Under the pieces are notes generated by a model. It was given only the letters and a program-made list of their open reading frames with translations, had not been told where the DNA came from and did no database searches. This document shows positions 22,632 through 30,014 of a stretch of 64,000 nt of DNA, piece after piece. Numbering within the stretch: the stretch's first letter is position 1; each line of letters opens with the position of its first letter. The translations under genes were made by a program, and so were the position numbers. Origin of the DNA: Alphaproteobacteria bacterium (GTDB taxonomy: Bacteria; Pseudomonadota; Alphaproteobacteria; UBA8366; Aestuariispiraceae); contig JAWPMN010000001.1 in NCBI GenBank assembly GCA_033344895.1, forward strand, positions 2,302,001 to 2,366,000. Direction: 5' to 3'.

Positions 22632-24233
22632 ATGTCAGCAGCAGTTGAAACCTTGGATATTTCGCCGGTTGGTCGGGTAGAAGGAGACCTGGACGTCCGC
22701 GTGGATATCGAAAACGGTGTTGTGACCAACGCCTGGACCCAAGCGGAACTTTTCCGTGGGTTTGAAATCATCCTGAAAGACAAAGATCCGCAAGCTGGCC
22801 TCGTGGTAACGCCGCGCGCCTGTGGTATTTGTGGTGCATCTCACCTGACCTGTGCCGCCTGGGCACTGGATACGGCCTGGGGCACGACCGTGCCGCGGAA
22901 CGCTATTCTGGCTCGCAACCTGGGTCAGATCGTTGAATCGATCCAGTCTTTGCCGCGCCATCACTACGGCTTGTTCATGATCGATTTCACCAACAAGAAT
23001 TATTCCGGTAGCCAGTTCTTCGAGGAAGCTGTCAAGAGGTATTCGCCCTTTACCGGGACGTCTTATGAACAAGGTGTCACGATCTCTGGTCGACCGGTCG
23101 AAATCTATGCCTTGTTGGGCGGCCAGTGGCCGCATTCGTCCTACATGGTTCCCGGTGGTGTTATGTGTGCTCCGACCCTTACGGATGTGACGCGTGCCTG
23201 GTCAATTCTGGAGCATTTCCGCCGTAACTGGATCGAGCCGTTGTGGTTTGGTTGTTCCATGGAGCGTTACGAGGAAATAAAGTCATATGATGATTTCATG
23301 GCTTGGTTGGATGAAAGCCCTGACCATGCCAATTCTGATCTCGGCATGTACTGGCGCATGGGTACGGATATCGGCCTGGACAACTACGGCAAAGGCCATG
23401 GCAAATTCGTGTCTTGGGGCTATCTGCCGCATGAGGACAAGTACAACAATCCAACCATTGATGGTCGCAACGCTGCGGTCATCATGAAGTCGGGTGTGTA
23501 TGACGGTGCCACCGATACCTTCAAGACCATGGACCAAGCCTTCGCCCGCGAAGATACGACACATGCGTGGTACGATGAAGGTGCCGGTGAAGTGCATCCA
23601 TTTGATCGTACGACCAATGCCGTCATGAACAACGAGACGGATCACGATGGCAAGTATTCCTGGGCTACGGCTGTTCGCCATGCCGAGAATGGTCGTCTTG
23701 AAGCTGGTCCGCTAGCTCGTCAATTGATCGCTGGTGGTGATCACGGCGAAGGCTGGCAGCATACGGATCCGTTGATCTTGGATATGTACCGCAAGATGGG
23801 TGGTGCTTCGATTCAGCTACGACACTTCGCTCGCATGCACGAGCTGTGCAAGCTCTACCGCGAAGCCGAGCGCATTCTTCGTGAGTTCAAACTCAATGAC
23901 GAATGGTACATCAAGCCGACCGAGAAAGACGGTCAAGGCTGGGGAGCGACGGAAGCTATCCGCGGTGCGCTCTGCCACTGGATCGACGTTCAAGACGGCA
24001 AGATCAAGAACTATCAGATCATCGCGCCGACGACTTGGAACGTGGGTCCACGTGCCGGTGACGGAGAACGCGGTCCGATCGAAGAGTCCCTGATCGGCAC
24101 GCCGATCAAGGACAACAGCGATCCGGTCGAGGTTGGTCATGTATGTCGGTCCTACGACTCTTGCTTGGTTTGCACCGTGCATGCGCATGATGCCAAATCC
24201 GGCGAAGAACTGGCTCGGTTCCGTACAGCCTAA
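22632..24233 (+). CDS. Uptake [NiFe]-hydrogenase large subunit (Huc/group 2a type)
   Basis: Catalytic subunit of 533 residues that splits H2 at a Ni-Fe(CN)2CO site. The N-terminal RVEG motif (Glu17) and Cys64/Cys67 of RACGICGASH give half the site; the C-terminal Cys511/Cys514 of DSCLVCTVH give the rest. Sixteen residues follow His517 (AHDAKSGEELARFRTA) and should be removed by the maturation protease encoded downstream. AGAGGAGA precedes the ATG. It is 25 bp downstream of the small-subunit gene. Length agrees with group 2a large subunits; the exact subgroup needs a tree. Confidence 0.95.
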   Translation: MSAAVETLDISPVGRVEGDLDVRVDIENGVVTNAWTQAELFRGFEIILKDKDPQAGLVVTPRACGICGASHLTCAAWALDTAWGTTVPRNAILARNLGQIVESIQSLPRHHYGLFMIDFTNKNYSGSQFFEEAVKRYSPFTGTSYEQGVTISGRPVEIYALLGGQWPHSSYMVPGGVMCAPTLTDVTRAWSILEHFRRNWIEPLWFGCSMERYEEIKSYDDFMAWLDESPDHANSDLGMYWRMGTDIGLDNYGKGHGKFVSWGYLPHEDKYNNPTIDGRNAAVIMKSGVYDGATDTFKTMDQAFAREDTTHAWYDEGAGEVHPFDRTTNAVMNNETDHDGKYSWATAVRHAENGRLEAGPLARQLIAGGDHGEGWQHTDPLILDMYRKMGGASIQLRHFARMHELCKLYREAERILREFKLNDEWYIKPTEKDGQGWGATEAIRGALCHWIDVQDGKIKNYQIIAPTTWNVGPRAGDGERGPIEESLIGTPIKDNSDPVEVGHVCRSYDSCLVCTVHAHDAKSGEELARFRTA

Positions 24234-24242
24234 CGAGTATAC

Positions 24243-24287
24243 GGCGGCTGGGGTAACTTCCCCAGTCGCCGCCTACGTTCATTTTTT
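24243..24287 (+). terminator. Hairpin with T-run after hydrogenase large subunit gene
   Basis: GGCGGCTGGGG (24243-24253) pairs with CCCCAGTCGCC (24260-24270) with one mismatch over 11 bp and a 6-nt loop; six T follow ten bases later (24282-24287). It may act as a partial terminator or as an mRNA-protecting stem that keeps the structural transcript more abundant than the accessory genes. Confidence 0.55.
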
Positions 24288-24371
24288 AATGGATTTTCGG
24301 CTGGATTTTTATCTGGTCAAATTTCGTATATTGCCAAACCATCAATAAATAAAACTTAGGGGCACCTGGAA

Positions 24372-24761
24372 ATGGAAACCGCCGCAACGAGTTCTCCTAC
24401 GCCCGAAGAAGAGAGGGCCAGTTACGTCGAACGCTATGGCGTCGCGCCATCGGCGGCTGACCACGCGACACTTCTGAAGATGATCGAAGACCTGATGACG
24501 GAAGGTCTGGAAACCAAGGTTTCGCCTTTCCCTGAAACTGATCGTGAATTCGCGGCGGTCCTTGACGAGCTGCGTCCGTTGAGCGCCGATCAACTGCGGG
24601 CAAAACTGGTGATCAGCGGTTGGTATTTGAAGCCATTCGGTGAAGAGGAGATGCGTTGTCAGGAATGCATGTACTTCCTCGTCCATAAGCGTTGGTGTGA
24701 TCTGCCGGAGCTGAGCCTGCCGGCGGAGCCCGATTGGTGGTGCCGCTTATGGCGGATTTAG
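24372..24761 (+). CDS. HiPIP-like iron-sulfur protein of hydrogenase locus, copy 1
   Basis: A protein of 129 residues. The first 90 residues are acidic and helical (EDLMTEGLETKVSPFPETDREFAAVLDELRPLSADQLRAKLVISGWYLKP). The end holds Cys96, Cys99, Cys109 and Cys124 spaced C-x2-C-x9-C-x14-C, with the last in WWCRLWRI. This spacing and the aromatic-Cys-x-x-Trp end recall high-potential iron-sulfur proteins, so a [4Fe-4S] electron carrier for the hydrogenase is a fair guess. It lacks a Tat signal, unlike periplasmic HiPIPs. The next gene is its paralogue. Family not known by name. Confidence 0.7.
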   Translation: METAATSSPTPEEERASYVERYGVAPSAADHATLLKMIEDLMTEGLETKVSPFPETDREFAAVLDELRPLSADQLRAKLVISGWYLKPFGEEEMRCQECMYFLVHKRWCDLPELSLPAEPDWWCRLWRI

Positions 24762-24814
24762 TTTCAAAGCCGGTTGGGCGGCATTGAAATTTTATTTCAC
24801 TTGTATAAGGGAGG

Positions 24815-25150
24815 TTGCCCATGTCTGATGGATCCACAGCTGAAGATGATGCTCTTCGCGAACAGATCAGAGGCAGACTTTCCGGTGGGCTTGAAACCGA
24901 GGTCTGGCCTCGGGCTGAAACCTCCGAAATGGTCAATGAGCTGGTCGGTCGGCTAAAGACCGAAGCGGCGGATGATCTTGATGCAAAGCTGGTGGTCTCT
25001 GGATTTACCGACCACACCATCGAAGCGGATGGGTTGGAGCAACCTTGCGAAACCTGTATGTATTATCTGGTTCATCGGCGGTTTTGCGAATTGCCAGAAC
25101 TGATGCTGCCCGTGGAACCTGAATGGTCATGTAGGCTCTGGAGGATATGA
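24815..25150 (+). CDS. HiPIP-like iron-sulfur protein of hydrogenase locus, copy 2
   Basis: A protein of 111 residues, starting here at ATG 24821 or at the in-frame codon at 24815. It parallels the preceding gene over its whole length: GLETEVWPRAETSEMVNELVGRL aligns with the first copy's GLETKVSPFPETDREFAAVLDEL, and Cys78, Cys81, Cys91 and Cys106 keep the C-x2-C-x9-C-x14-C spacing up to the shared CRLWRI end. The tandem pair suggests duplication and perhaps a heterodimer or two-step electron relay. Its stop overlaps the protease start (ATGA at 25147-25150). Confidence 0.7.
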   Translation: MPMSDGSTAEDDALREQIRGRLSGGLETEVWPRAETSEMVNELVGRLKTEAADDLDAKLVVSGFTDHTIEADGLEQPCETCMYYLVHRRFCELPELMLPVEPEWSCRLWRI

Positions 25151-25623
25151 CGCTTGCGATAATTGGTTGCGGCAATCCCAATCGTTCGGACGATGGAGTC
25201 GGGCCGGAGATTATAAGTCGTTTGCGAGGCGAAGAACTTCCATCTGAAATTAAATTGTTTGATGCCGGCACTGACGGCATGGGCGTTATGTATCAGGCGC
25301 GAGGGGCATCGCACCTGATTATCCTGGATGCTCGTGCTCCGGAAAAGGAGCCCGGAGCCATATATGAGGTGCCGGGTGATTTATTGGAAGCGGTACCGCC
25401 AAACAGCTTCAATTTGCATGATTTCAGGTGGGATCATGCGCTCTATGCCGGTCGGCAAATCTACGGCGAAGAGTTTCCCGAACATGTCAAAGTGTTACTG
25501 ATTGAAGCCGAGTCTTTGGATATGGGTATCGGCCTCACCGCGGCAGTGGCCACGGCTGCGGATAAGGCTGCCGAAAGGGTTCGGGGTCTGGCGCAGGAGT
25601 TTGCCGATGGAGTTTGGGCATGA
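25147..25623 (+). CDS. hupD: [NiFe]-hydrogenase maturation protease (HupD/HybD-like)
   Basis: Endopeptidase of 158 residues that removes the C-terminal extension of the large subunit after nickel is inserted. The N-terminal IIGCGNPNRSDDGVGPEI motif contains the acidic nickel ligand; Asp of LIILDARAP and His of FNLHDFRWDHA supply the others. Length is normal for the family. It is translationally coupled to the HiPIP-like gene before it and to the small unknown gene after it, and its substrate is encoded 1 kb upstream. Confidence 0.93.
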   Translation: MTLAIIGCGNPNRSDDGVGPEIISRLRGEELPSEIKLFDAGTDGMGVMYQARGASHLIILDARAPEKEPGAIYEVPGDLLEAVPPNSFNLHDFRWDHALYAGRQIYGEEFPEHVKVLLIEAESLDMGIGLTAAVATAADKAAERVRGLAQEFADGVWA

Positions 25624-25979
25624 GCGTCGAAAAACAAGCTGAAGCCGCAGGGCACACCGCCGATATAAGAGCCGGTAAAGTTTATCTATCGGCCGCTCTA
25701 TGCGAGACCTATTTTAAAGGGATTGAAGCAGTGATCGTGCTGATCCGGGATAGTTGTGTCCATGTCTTGCCGGTTCATCAGATGGCTGCAGGCGGGTGTC
25801 TTCTCAAGGTCCGAAACGCGCAAGGCGACAGGGTGGCCTCGGCGCCGGACGTGTTTCTTGCAAACGAAATGGGGAATCTGGAAGCAAGGGATGTGCCCGC
25901 CCGGTGGTCCACGGAAAATGGTGCTCTTATCCTTCAAACAACAGAATATGAAAACAAAGTTTACAATATGAATAAATAG
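25620..25979 (+). CDS. Small conserved-looking protein of hydrogenase locus
   Basis: A protein of 119 residues starting at ATG 25620, which overlaps the protease stop. It is mostly beta-patterned (VYLSAALCETYFKGIEAVIVLIRDSCVHVLPV, GGCLLKVRNAQGDR, VFLANEMG, ALILQTTEYENKVYNMN) without signal peptide or membrane helix. In Huc-type operons a small protein of this kind often follows the protease gene, perhaps an assembly factor, but I cannot name it. Sequence just after the stop is AT-rich and may hold a promoter for the TPR gene. Confidence 0.55.
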   Translation: MSVEKQAEAAGHTADIRAGKVYLSAALCETYFKGIEAVIVLIRDSCVHVLPVHQMAAGGCLLKVRNAQGDRVASAPDVFLANEMGNLEARDVPARWSTENGALILQTTEYENKVYNMNK

Positions 25980-26000
25980 TAGACTTCTTTTTGCAAATGA

Positions 26001-26016
26001 GGTTTACTCCTTGCAT
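26001..26016 (+). promoter_or_regulatory. Weak sigma54-like element before TPR gene
   Basis: GG at 26001-26002 and GC at 26013-26014 have the exact 10-bp spacing of -24/-12 promoters and TTGCA matches at -12, but the -24 box (AGGTTTA) is poor. It lies about 50 bp before the TPR start. Low support. Confidence 0.3.
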
Positions 26017-26359
26017 ATAATCTATGTTGGCTTGTTTGGCTGGCAGAATCAGGGAGGATCTCATGGTTAGACGGTCGCGGACCGAGGAACAGGTGGAAGC
26101 TGCGCTTCGCGCACTTGAGGATGCTTCCGCGACAGATGCCGAAAAATCCGAAATGCTCATGGAAATTGCCATGGGGCTGCAGCAAAAGCCGCAGACGCCT
26201 GAAGATTTGCTCGGTGCTATCAAGCTCTATGAAATGGCCGTTGATCGTTGCCTTGATGGTCAGGAATTACTTCGGGCCCGCATCCAGGCACGCATGGGTA
26301 CGGCCTATATGATGTTACCGGCTGAGGATGCCAGCCCGCTGCAACAAGCTCGTGATGCA

Positions 26360-26367
26360 TTTCTCGA
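26360..26367. repeat. Target site duplication, left copy (TTTCTCGA)
   Basis: Identical to 28802-28809. These are codons 100-102 of the interrupted TPR gene. Confidence 0.93.
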
Positions 26368-26438
26368 GGGGTTTATCCCCTGAGAGCAAGTTAAGTTGGG
26401 AGTCGCATTTCTAGTGCATGTTGTGGTTTTATCCATGC

Positions 26439-26969
26439 ATGTCAGGAGAGACGCCAACAGTTTTCGAAGTTGAGAAAAGCGTGGCGATCCCCCAGCGCTG
26501 GAGCGCGACAGGGGATGGCTGCCTTCAGATTGTTTTGTCGCTGGAGACCGGCGAAGGGATGCCGCGCGAAGGGCTCGCGTTTCGTGGAAAGGCCCGGGCG
26601 GACTTACCGAACGCCAACGTCTTGTTGCAGCTGGAGTATCCGCAAGACGGACGCACAGACCGTGCTATAGACCGGATAGAGTGGCGCCCGATCCAAGGAT
26701 ACCACAAGAATGTTCCAAAGGGTCCGTGCGGACATCTGCACAAGACGTTCGTGTATGGTAGCCACAGGCACCTGTTTAGTTGTAACTGGCTGACCGACCA
26801 GCGGAGACTTCTAACCAACAATTTGCCGATTGCTGAGGCACTTAGCCCTGATCCGGCCACCTTTTCCGACTTGCTTGCGCTAACATCAAAATGCTTTAGA
26901 ATCAACGGCCTGGCTGAATACGTCCCCAATCCTTGGGCGGAGGGCCCAGAAGGCGACCTATTCTTATGA
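26439..26969 (+). CDS. Transposon passenger gene A (DUF6978-like)
   Basis: A protein of 176 residues from ATG 26439 (an in-frame ATG also lies at 26418). It has a beta-rich first half (FEVEKSVAIPQRW, DGCLQIVLSLETGEG, NVLLQLEYPQDGRTDRAIDRIEWRP) and a short HLHKTF/HRHLFSCNWL segment with several His. The look and its neighbour remind me of DUF6978, which is often paired with a DUF1828 protein on mobile DNA; this is from memory and moderate. The stop overlaps gene B (ATGA at 26966-26969), so the two are translated together. Function unknown; a toxin-antitoxin or defence role is only a guess. Confidence 0.55.
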   Translation: MSGETPTVFEVEKSVAIPQRWSATGDGCLQIVLSLETGEGMPREGLAFRGKARADLPNANVLLQLEYPQDGRTDRAIDRIEWRPIQGYHKNVPKGPCGHLHKTFVYGSHRHLFSCNWLTDQRRLLTNNLPIAEALSPDPATFSDLLALTSKCFRINGLAEYVPNPWAEGPEGDLFL

Positions 26970-27739
26970 CGGAAGCAAAGACATCGATCTGTGGGGCGGT
27001 GGCAGACGAGATTGCGCGACATGTCTCGGTGATTGAGACCGATAGTGGCGCTTGCTTCATTCGTCTGCCTGTCTTTTACCCCAATGGCTCTTGTGTCGCC
27101 GTCCGAATCCAGAAGATTCCGCCCCTTACGGAGACAGATAGCTATCTGGTGTCCGACTATGCCCTGGCGTATGACGAGGCGGAGGCAATGGGCGTGGCAA
27201 CCTCCTTCGTCCGGCAAGCGGGTGAAGTGGCTCAACGGCTAGGCTTGGCGTTTATCAAACATGCATTTTCTGTGACAAATGTGCCGCGAGCCAATCTTGC
27301 ATGGGCCGCGCTGTCTGTTGCAAATGCGTCGTGCGAGGCCGTTGTTCTGGCAGCGCAGAAGGTCGATGAGGCTAGGAAAGAAAACGACAGCGACCTGCTC
27401 TATGCGAAGCTGGTTCGTGTATTTTCGGCCAAGAACGTATCGCGGGACGTTGATATCGTTGGGGCGTCAAATACCCACTGGCCGTTCGACGCGATGGTAA
27501 ACTCTAGCTACGTTAGGACTGTGTTCGAGGCGGTGGCCAATCATCGAAATTCCATCTACGCGGCGTCGACCAAGTTTCGAGATGTTAAGGCATCAGAGGG
27601 GGCGCCGGAGCGAGTGGCAATGGTCCGAGACAAGGCGTCACTTGGTACGATGCATAACATTCTCAGCATGGACTGCAGGGTGATAGACTGGGATGCAGAT
27701 ACTGAGCTTCTGCAGCGTGTTGTGATCCATGAGGGTTGA
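26966..27739 (+). CDS. Transposon passenger gene B (DUF1828-like)
   Basis: A protein of 257 residues from ATG 26966. Residues about 10-90 resemble DUF1828: a segment of strands IRLPVFYPNGSCVAVRIQKI, then YLVSDYALAYDEAEAMG, where a conserved Asp of the form LVSDY/LTDLG occurs. The remaining two thirds (LAWAALSVANASCEAVVLAAQKV onward) resemble the DUF1829-type C-terminal part with a NSSYVRTVFEAVANHR segment. No catalytic motif is known. It is coupled to gene A and overlaps gene C by 11 bases. Confidence 0.6.
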   Translation: MTEAKTSICGAVADEIARHVSVIETDSGACFIRLPVFYPNGSCVAVRIQKIPPLTETDSYLVSDYALAYDEAEAMGVATSFVRQAGEVAQRLGLAFIKHAFSVTNVPRANLAWAALSVANASCEAVVLAAQKVDEARKENDSDLLYAKLVRVFSAKNVSRDVDIVGASNTHWPFDAMVNSSYVRTVFEAVANHRNSIYAASTKFRDVKASEGAPERVAMVRDKASLGTMHNILSMDCRVIDWDADTELLQRVVIHEG

Positions 27740-27932
27740 GAAGATGTTGAGCTTAAGAGCCGCGAGGCGGGCCGGACGATTAAAGGATTTCATCGCTCAG
27801 GAAGAGGCGCGCGGCGTCGGTCCTGTCGATGAGTCTGAATTGATGGACGCCTTAGCGTCCACCATCAGACCCGCGAAATCAGAAGATCGAACATCGCGTT
27901 CTCCATCTTCCGATGGTTCGACCGGAAAGTGA
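27729..27932 (+). CDS. Transposon passenger gene C, small basic protein
   Basis: A protein of 67 residues from ATG 27729, or 62 from ATG 27744, which has the better ribosome site (GGTTGAGAAG). It contains AGRLKDFIAQEEARGVGP and an acidic DESELMDAL stretch, then a Ser/Arg-rich tail SEDRTSRSPSSDG. The last 68 bases overlap the 3' end of the convergent transposase gene. Short proteins of this look are common beside transposases; function unknown. Confidence 0.45.
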   Translation: MRVEKMLSLRAARRAGRLKDFIAQEEARGVGPVDESELMDALASTIRPAKSEDRTSRSPSSDGSTGK

Positions 27933-28749
27933 ACTCGTCCAGATACCGGCGCATGTACTTCGAAGACACGTGAATGTGCGTCCCGGCAATGGACTTCTTG
28001 AACAGCCGCCAGAAGCTTTCAACGTGGTTCGTGTGGTGTACCGCGTCGTGACGGTAGTCGTAGTGCGCGTATTCCTTCGCACCATGCTTCACCGCGCCGT
28101 GCTGGTACCCGTCGTCGTCCAGTAAGCCGTAAGACATCAGTTCGTCGGTAGAGACGGTCGTTCCCGGCTCGACGTTGCGCAGCGTTACATCCCGCAGTGT
28201 GGTTTTCTTCACGTTCGGGATGACTTCGGTAACGATCCGGCCATCGCGCTGTTTCAGGCCCATGACGATGGTCTTACCTTCGGCACCGCGACCGCGCTTG
28301 CCGGGGCGACGGCCACCGACATACGCCTCGTCCAGTTCGACGTGACCGCGCAGCATTTCGAAGTTGTCGGCATCGCCCATCAGCTTGCGGATCTGCTGGC
28401 CCATGCGCCACGCGGTTTTGTACGTGACGCCAAGCGACCGTTGCAGTTCCTTGCCGGAAACGCCGTGGCGCGTCGTCACGAACAGGTAGATGGCATAGAA
28501 CCAGAGTTGCAGCGACGTGCGGCTGTCTTCGAAGATCGTACCGGCGCACGGATAGATATGATGGCCGCAGGCCGCGCAGGCATAGGCTTTGCGCTTGGCG
28601 ATACGATGGAAGGTGCTTTCCTTGCCGCAGGCTTCGCACTCATGCCGCGCACCGTAGCGAACTTCCATCACATGATGAAGGCACGCATCGTCGTCCGGGA
28701 AGCGGGCGAAGAAATCTCGAACGGTCAGTTTGGTCATCGTGTCCTCCAT
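27865..28749 (-). CDS. IS1595-family transposase
   Basis: Transposase of 294 residues (290 if started at 28737). The N-terminus has a zinc ribbon (CEACGKE and CAACGHHIYP) followed by AGTIFEDSRTSLQLWFYAIYLF, and the catalytic part has the DDE-type motifs of the ISXO2 group: VELDEAYVGGRRPGKRG, STDELMSYG and HTNHVESFWRLFKKSIAGTH. No frameshift is seen, so it may be active. It reads towards the passenger genes and starts about 50 bp from the right inverted repeat. Confidence 0.95.
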   Translation of the reverse strand: MEDTMTKLTVRDFFARFPDDDACLHHVMEVRYGARHECEACGKESTFHRIAKRKAYACAACGHHIYPCAGTIFEDSRTSLQLWFYAIYLFVTTRHGVSGKELQRSLGVTYKTAWRMGQQIRKLMGDADNFEMLRGHVELDEAYVGGRRPGKRGRGAEGKTIVMGLKQRDGRIVTEVIPNVKKTTLRDVTLRNVEPGTTVSTDELMSYGLLDDDGYQHGAVKHGAKEYAHYDYRHDAVHHTNHVESFWRLFKKSIAGTHIHVSSKYMRRYLDEFTFRSNHRKMENAMFDLLISRV

Positions 28750-28801
28750 CGATGACCAATATATAGGAAGTCAACATACTTGCGTCAAGGGGATAAACCC
28801 C

Positions 28802-28809
28802 TTTCTCGA
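28802..28809. repeat. Target site duplication, right copy (TTTCTCGA)
   Basis: Identical to 26360-26367 and directly adjacent to the right inverted repeat of the transposon. Confidence 0.93.
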
Positions 28810-29580
28810 AGCGCTTTTGGTTCTGAACAAAGATGGCGGACCGGAAGAAATCGCCGAGACGGAAATGAACCTTGGGTTGGCCTTCCAGAATCTGGCCGGT
28901 GTCAATCTGGCGCCAATTCAAGATGCCATATCCGCCTATCAGCGGTCTCTTCGAACCTTTGACCGAGAACGTCACCCGCAAGAGTTCGCGATCCTGCAGA
29001 ACAATTTGGCGACGGCTTTTCTCTCAATCCCCTTCACTGATGAAAAGGCCAAAATGCGCGAAGCCTTGGCCGTGCAGTCATTCGAAGAGGGGCTTAAGAC
29101 CGTAAATCTGATCGACCATCCGGTCGAATATGCCATGCTACAGAATAATCTCGGCAATGCTCTGCAGTATGTATCGTCGAGTCATCGGGTGGAAAACGGC
29201 TTCCGCGCCCTTGAGGCCTACGATGAGGCGCTCAAGGTGCGTGACGTGAAGACCATGCCGGGCGAGTACGCCAACACGATTTCCAACAAAGCCAATTGCC
29301 TCGCAAACCTGCCGGATGATCCGGAGAATCCTGAGGCAGGGAATCCCAATAATATAGAGATGGCGATCTCGCTTTATAAAGCCGCACGCGCAACATTCGA
29401 GCGATTGGGCGAGATGCATAAGGTTCAAGCAGTTTCCGAAGCAATTGCGGAATTGAGCAATTTCGAGCAGGGCGCAGATGCGTCTTCTTTAGATGTCACT
29501 GACGCGAATGACAGCCAACGCGAAGCTGTCTGACATGTCATCAACGGAACAATCAATCGACTAACTGGAGAAATGAATAA

Positions 29581-29787
29581 ATGGATTTGACGATGTTACT
29601 TATTGCCCTGGTCTTCGGGATTGCGGCTGCGTTGGTCGGCGGTGCGCTTTCCGGCGTTCGTTTGGCAGGTGCTGATCTCGGAAACGAATTGGCCGCATTC
29701 ATGGGCTCACTTTATGGCGTTCTGTCCGGGACCTTGGCAGTTGTCATTGGTCTCGGCGTTGTTGTCGCCCTGGCGGGAGGCCTCTGA
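29581..29787 (+). CDS. Small two-helix membrane protein of hydrogenase locus
   Basis: A protein of 68 residues, almost wholly hydrophobic, with two Gly/Ala-rich helices (about 4-27, LLIALVFGIAAALVGGALSG, and 45-67, LYGVLSGTLAVVIGLGVVVAL) joined by a short acidic turn. CTGGAG precedes the ATG. It sits beside a second small membrane protein and ahead of the NifU-Rieske gene. As the hydrogenase has no Tat signal and no cytochrome b is encoded, the pair could anchor the enzyme or its partners to the membrane; this is inference. Confidence 0.65.
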   Translation: MDLTMLLIALVFGIAAALVGGALSGVRLAGADLGNELAAFMGSLYGVLSGTLAVVIGLGVVVALAGGL

Positions 29788-29788
29788 G

Positions 29789-30010
29789 ATGTTTGAAATG
29801 ATGATGAGCTCCGGGAAGTTGTTCCTGGCCGGCAAATTGTTTCAGGATAACGGCCATATGTTCCGCCAACTGTCCATTGGCGTAATTGTGGGGATTGCGG
29901 TCTTGGTTGGTGTCGCCCAAGTGGCGCCGCTATGGGCGGCGGCCGTCGCCGGGGGTGCCATTAGCGGCATTCTGCAACCGATCCTGTTTAAGAACCTGAA
30001 GTACGCCTGA
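29789..30010 (+). CDS. Second small membrane protein of hydrogenase locus
   Basis: A protein of 73 residues starting at ATG 29789, one base after the preceding stop. A polar N-terminus (FEMMMSSGKLFLAGKLFQDNGH) precedes two hydrophobic segments (about 30-47, LSIGVIVGIAVLVGVAQV, and 49-66). The longer upstream frame is a shadow of the neighbouring gene. The tight spacing implies joint translation with the first small membrane protein. Confidence 0.65.
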   Translation: MFEMMMSSGKLFLAGKLFQDNGHMFRQLSIGVIVGIAVLVGVAQVAPLWAAAVAGGAISGILQPILFKNLKYA

Positions 30011-30014
30011 TGTC

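Larger units (their letters stand above)
26368..28801. mobile_element. IS1595-family transposon with three passenger genes
   Basis: The element is 2434 bp. Its ends are inverted repeats starting GGGGTTTATCCCCT; the match extends over GCAAGT a few bases inside (left 26368-26391; right 28779-28801). An exact 8-bp target duplication TTTCTCGA flanks it (26360-26367 and 28802-28809), the length usual for this family. Inside are three plus-strand genes followed by a minus-strand transposase at the right end. The precise duplication and the restorable target gene argue for a fairly recent insertion. Confidence 0.95.
26063..29533 (+). pseudogene. TPR protein of hydrogenase locus, split by transposon
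   Basis: ATG 26063, behind AGGGAGG, opens a frame that runs to 26367, is cut by a 2434-bp transposon, and resumes in the same frame at 28810, ending at 29533. Joining 26063-26367 to 28810-29533 (one target copy removed) restores about 342 residues across DAFLEALLVLNKDGG. The protein is helical with tetratricopeptide-like repeats (LLGAIKLYEMAVDRC; AISAYQRSLRTFDRERHP; FRALEAYDEALKVRD; AISLYKAARATFERLGE). TPR proteins are known companions of Huc-type hydrogenases and may act in assembly. As it stands, the first part stops at 26381-26383 inside the transposon end. Confidence 0.9.
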
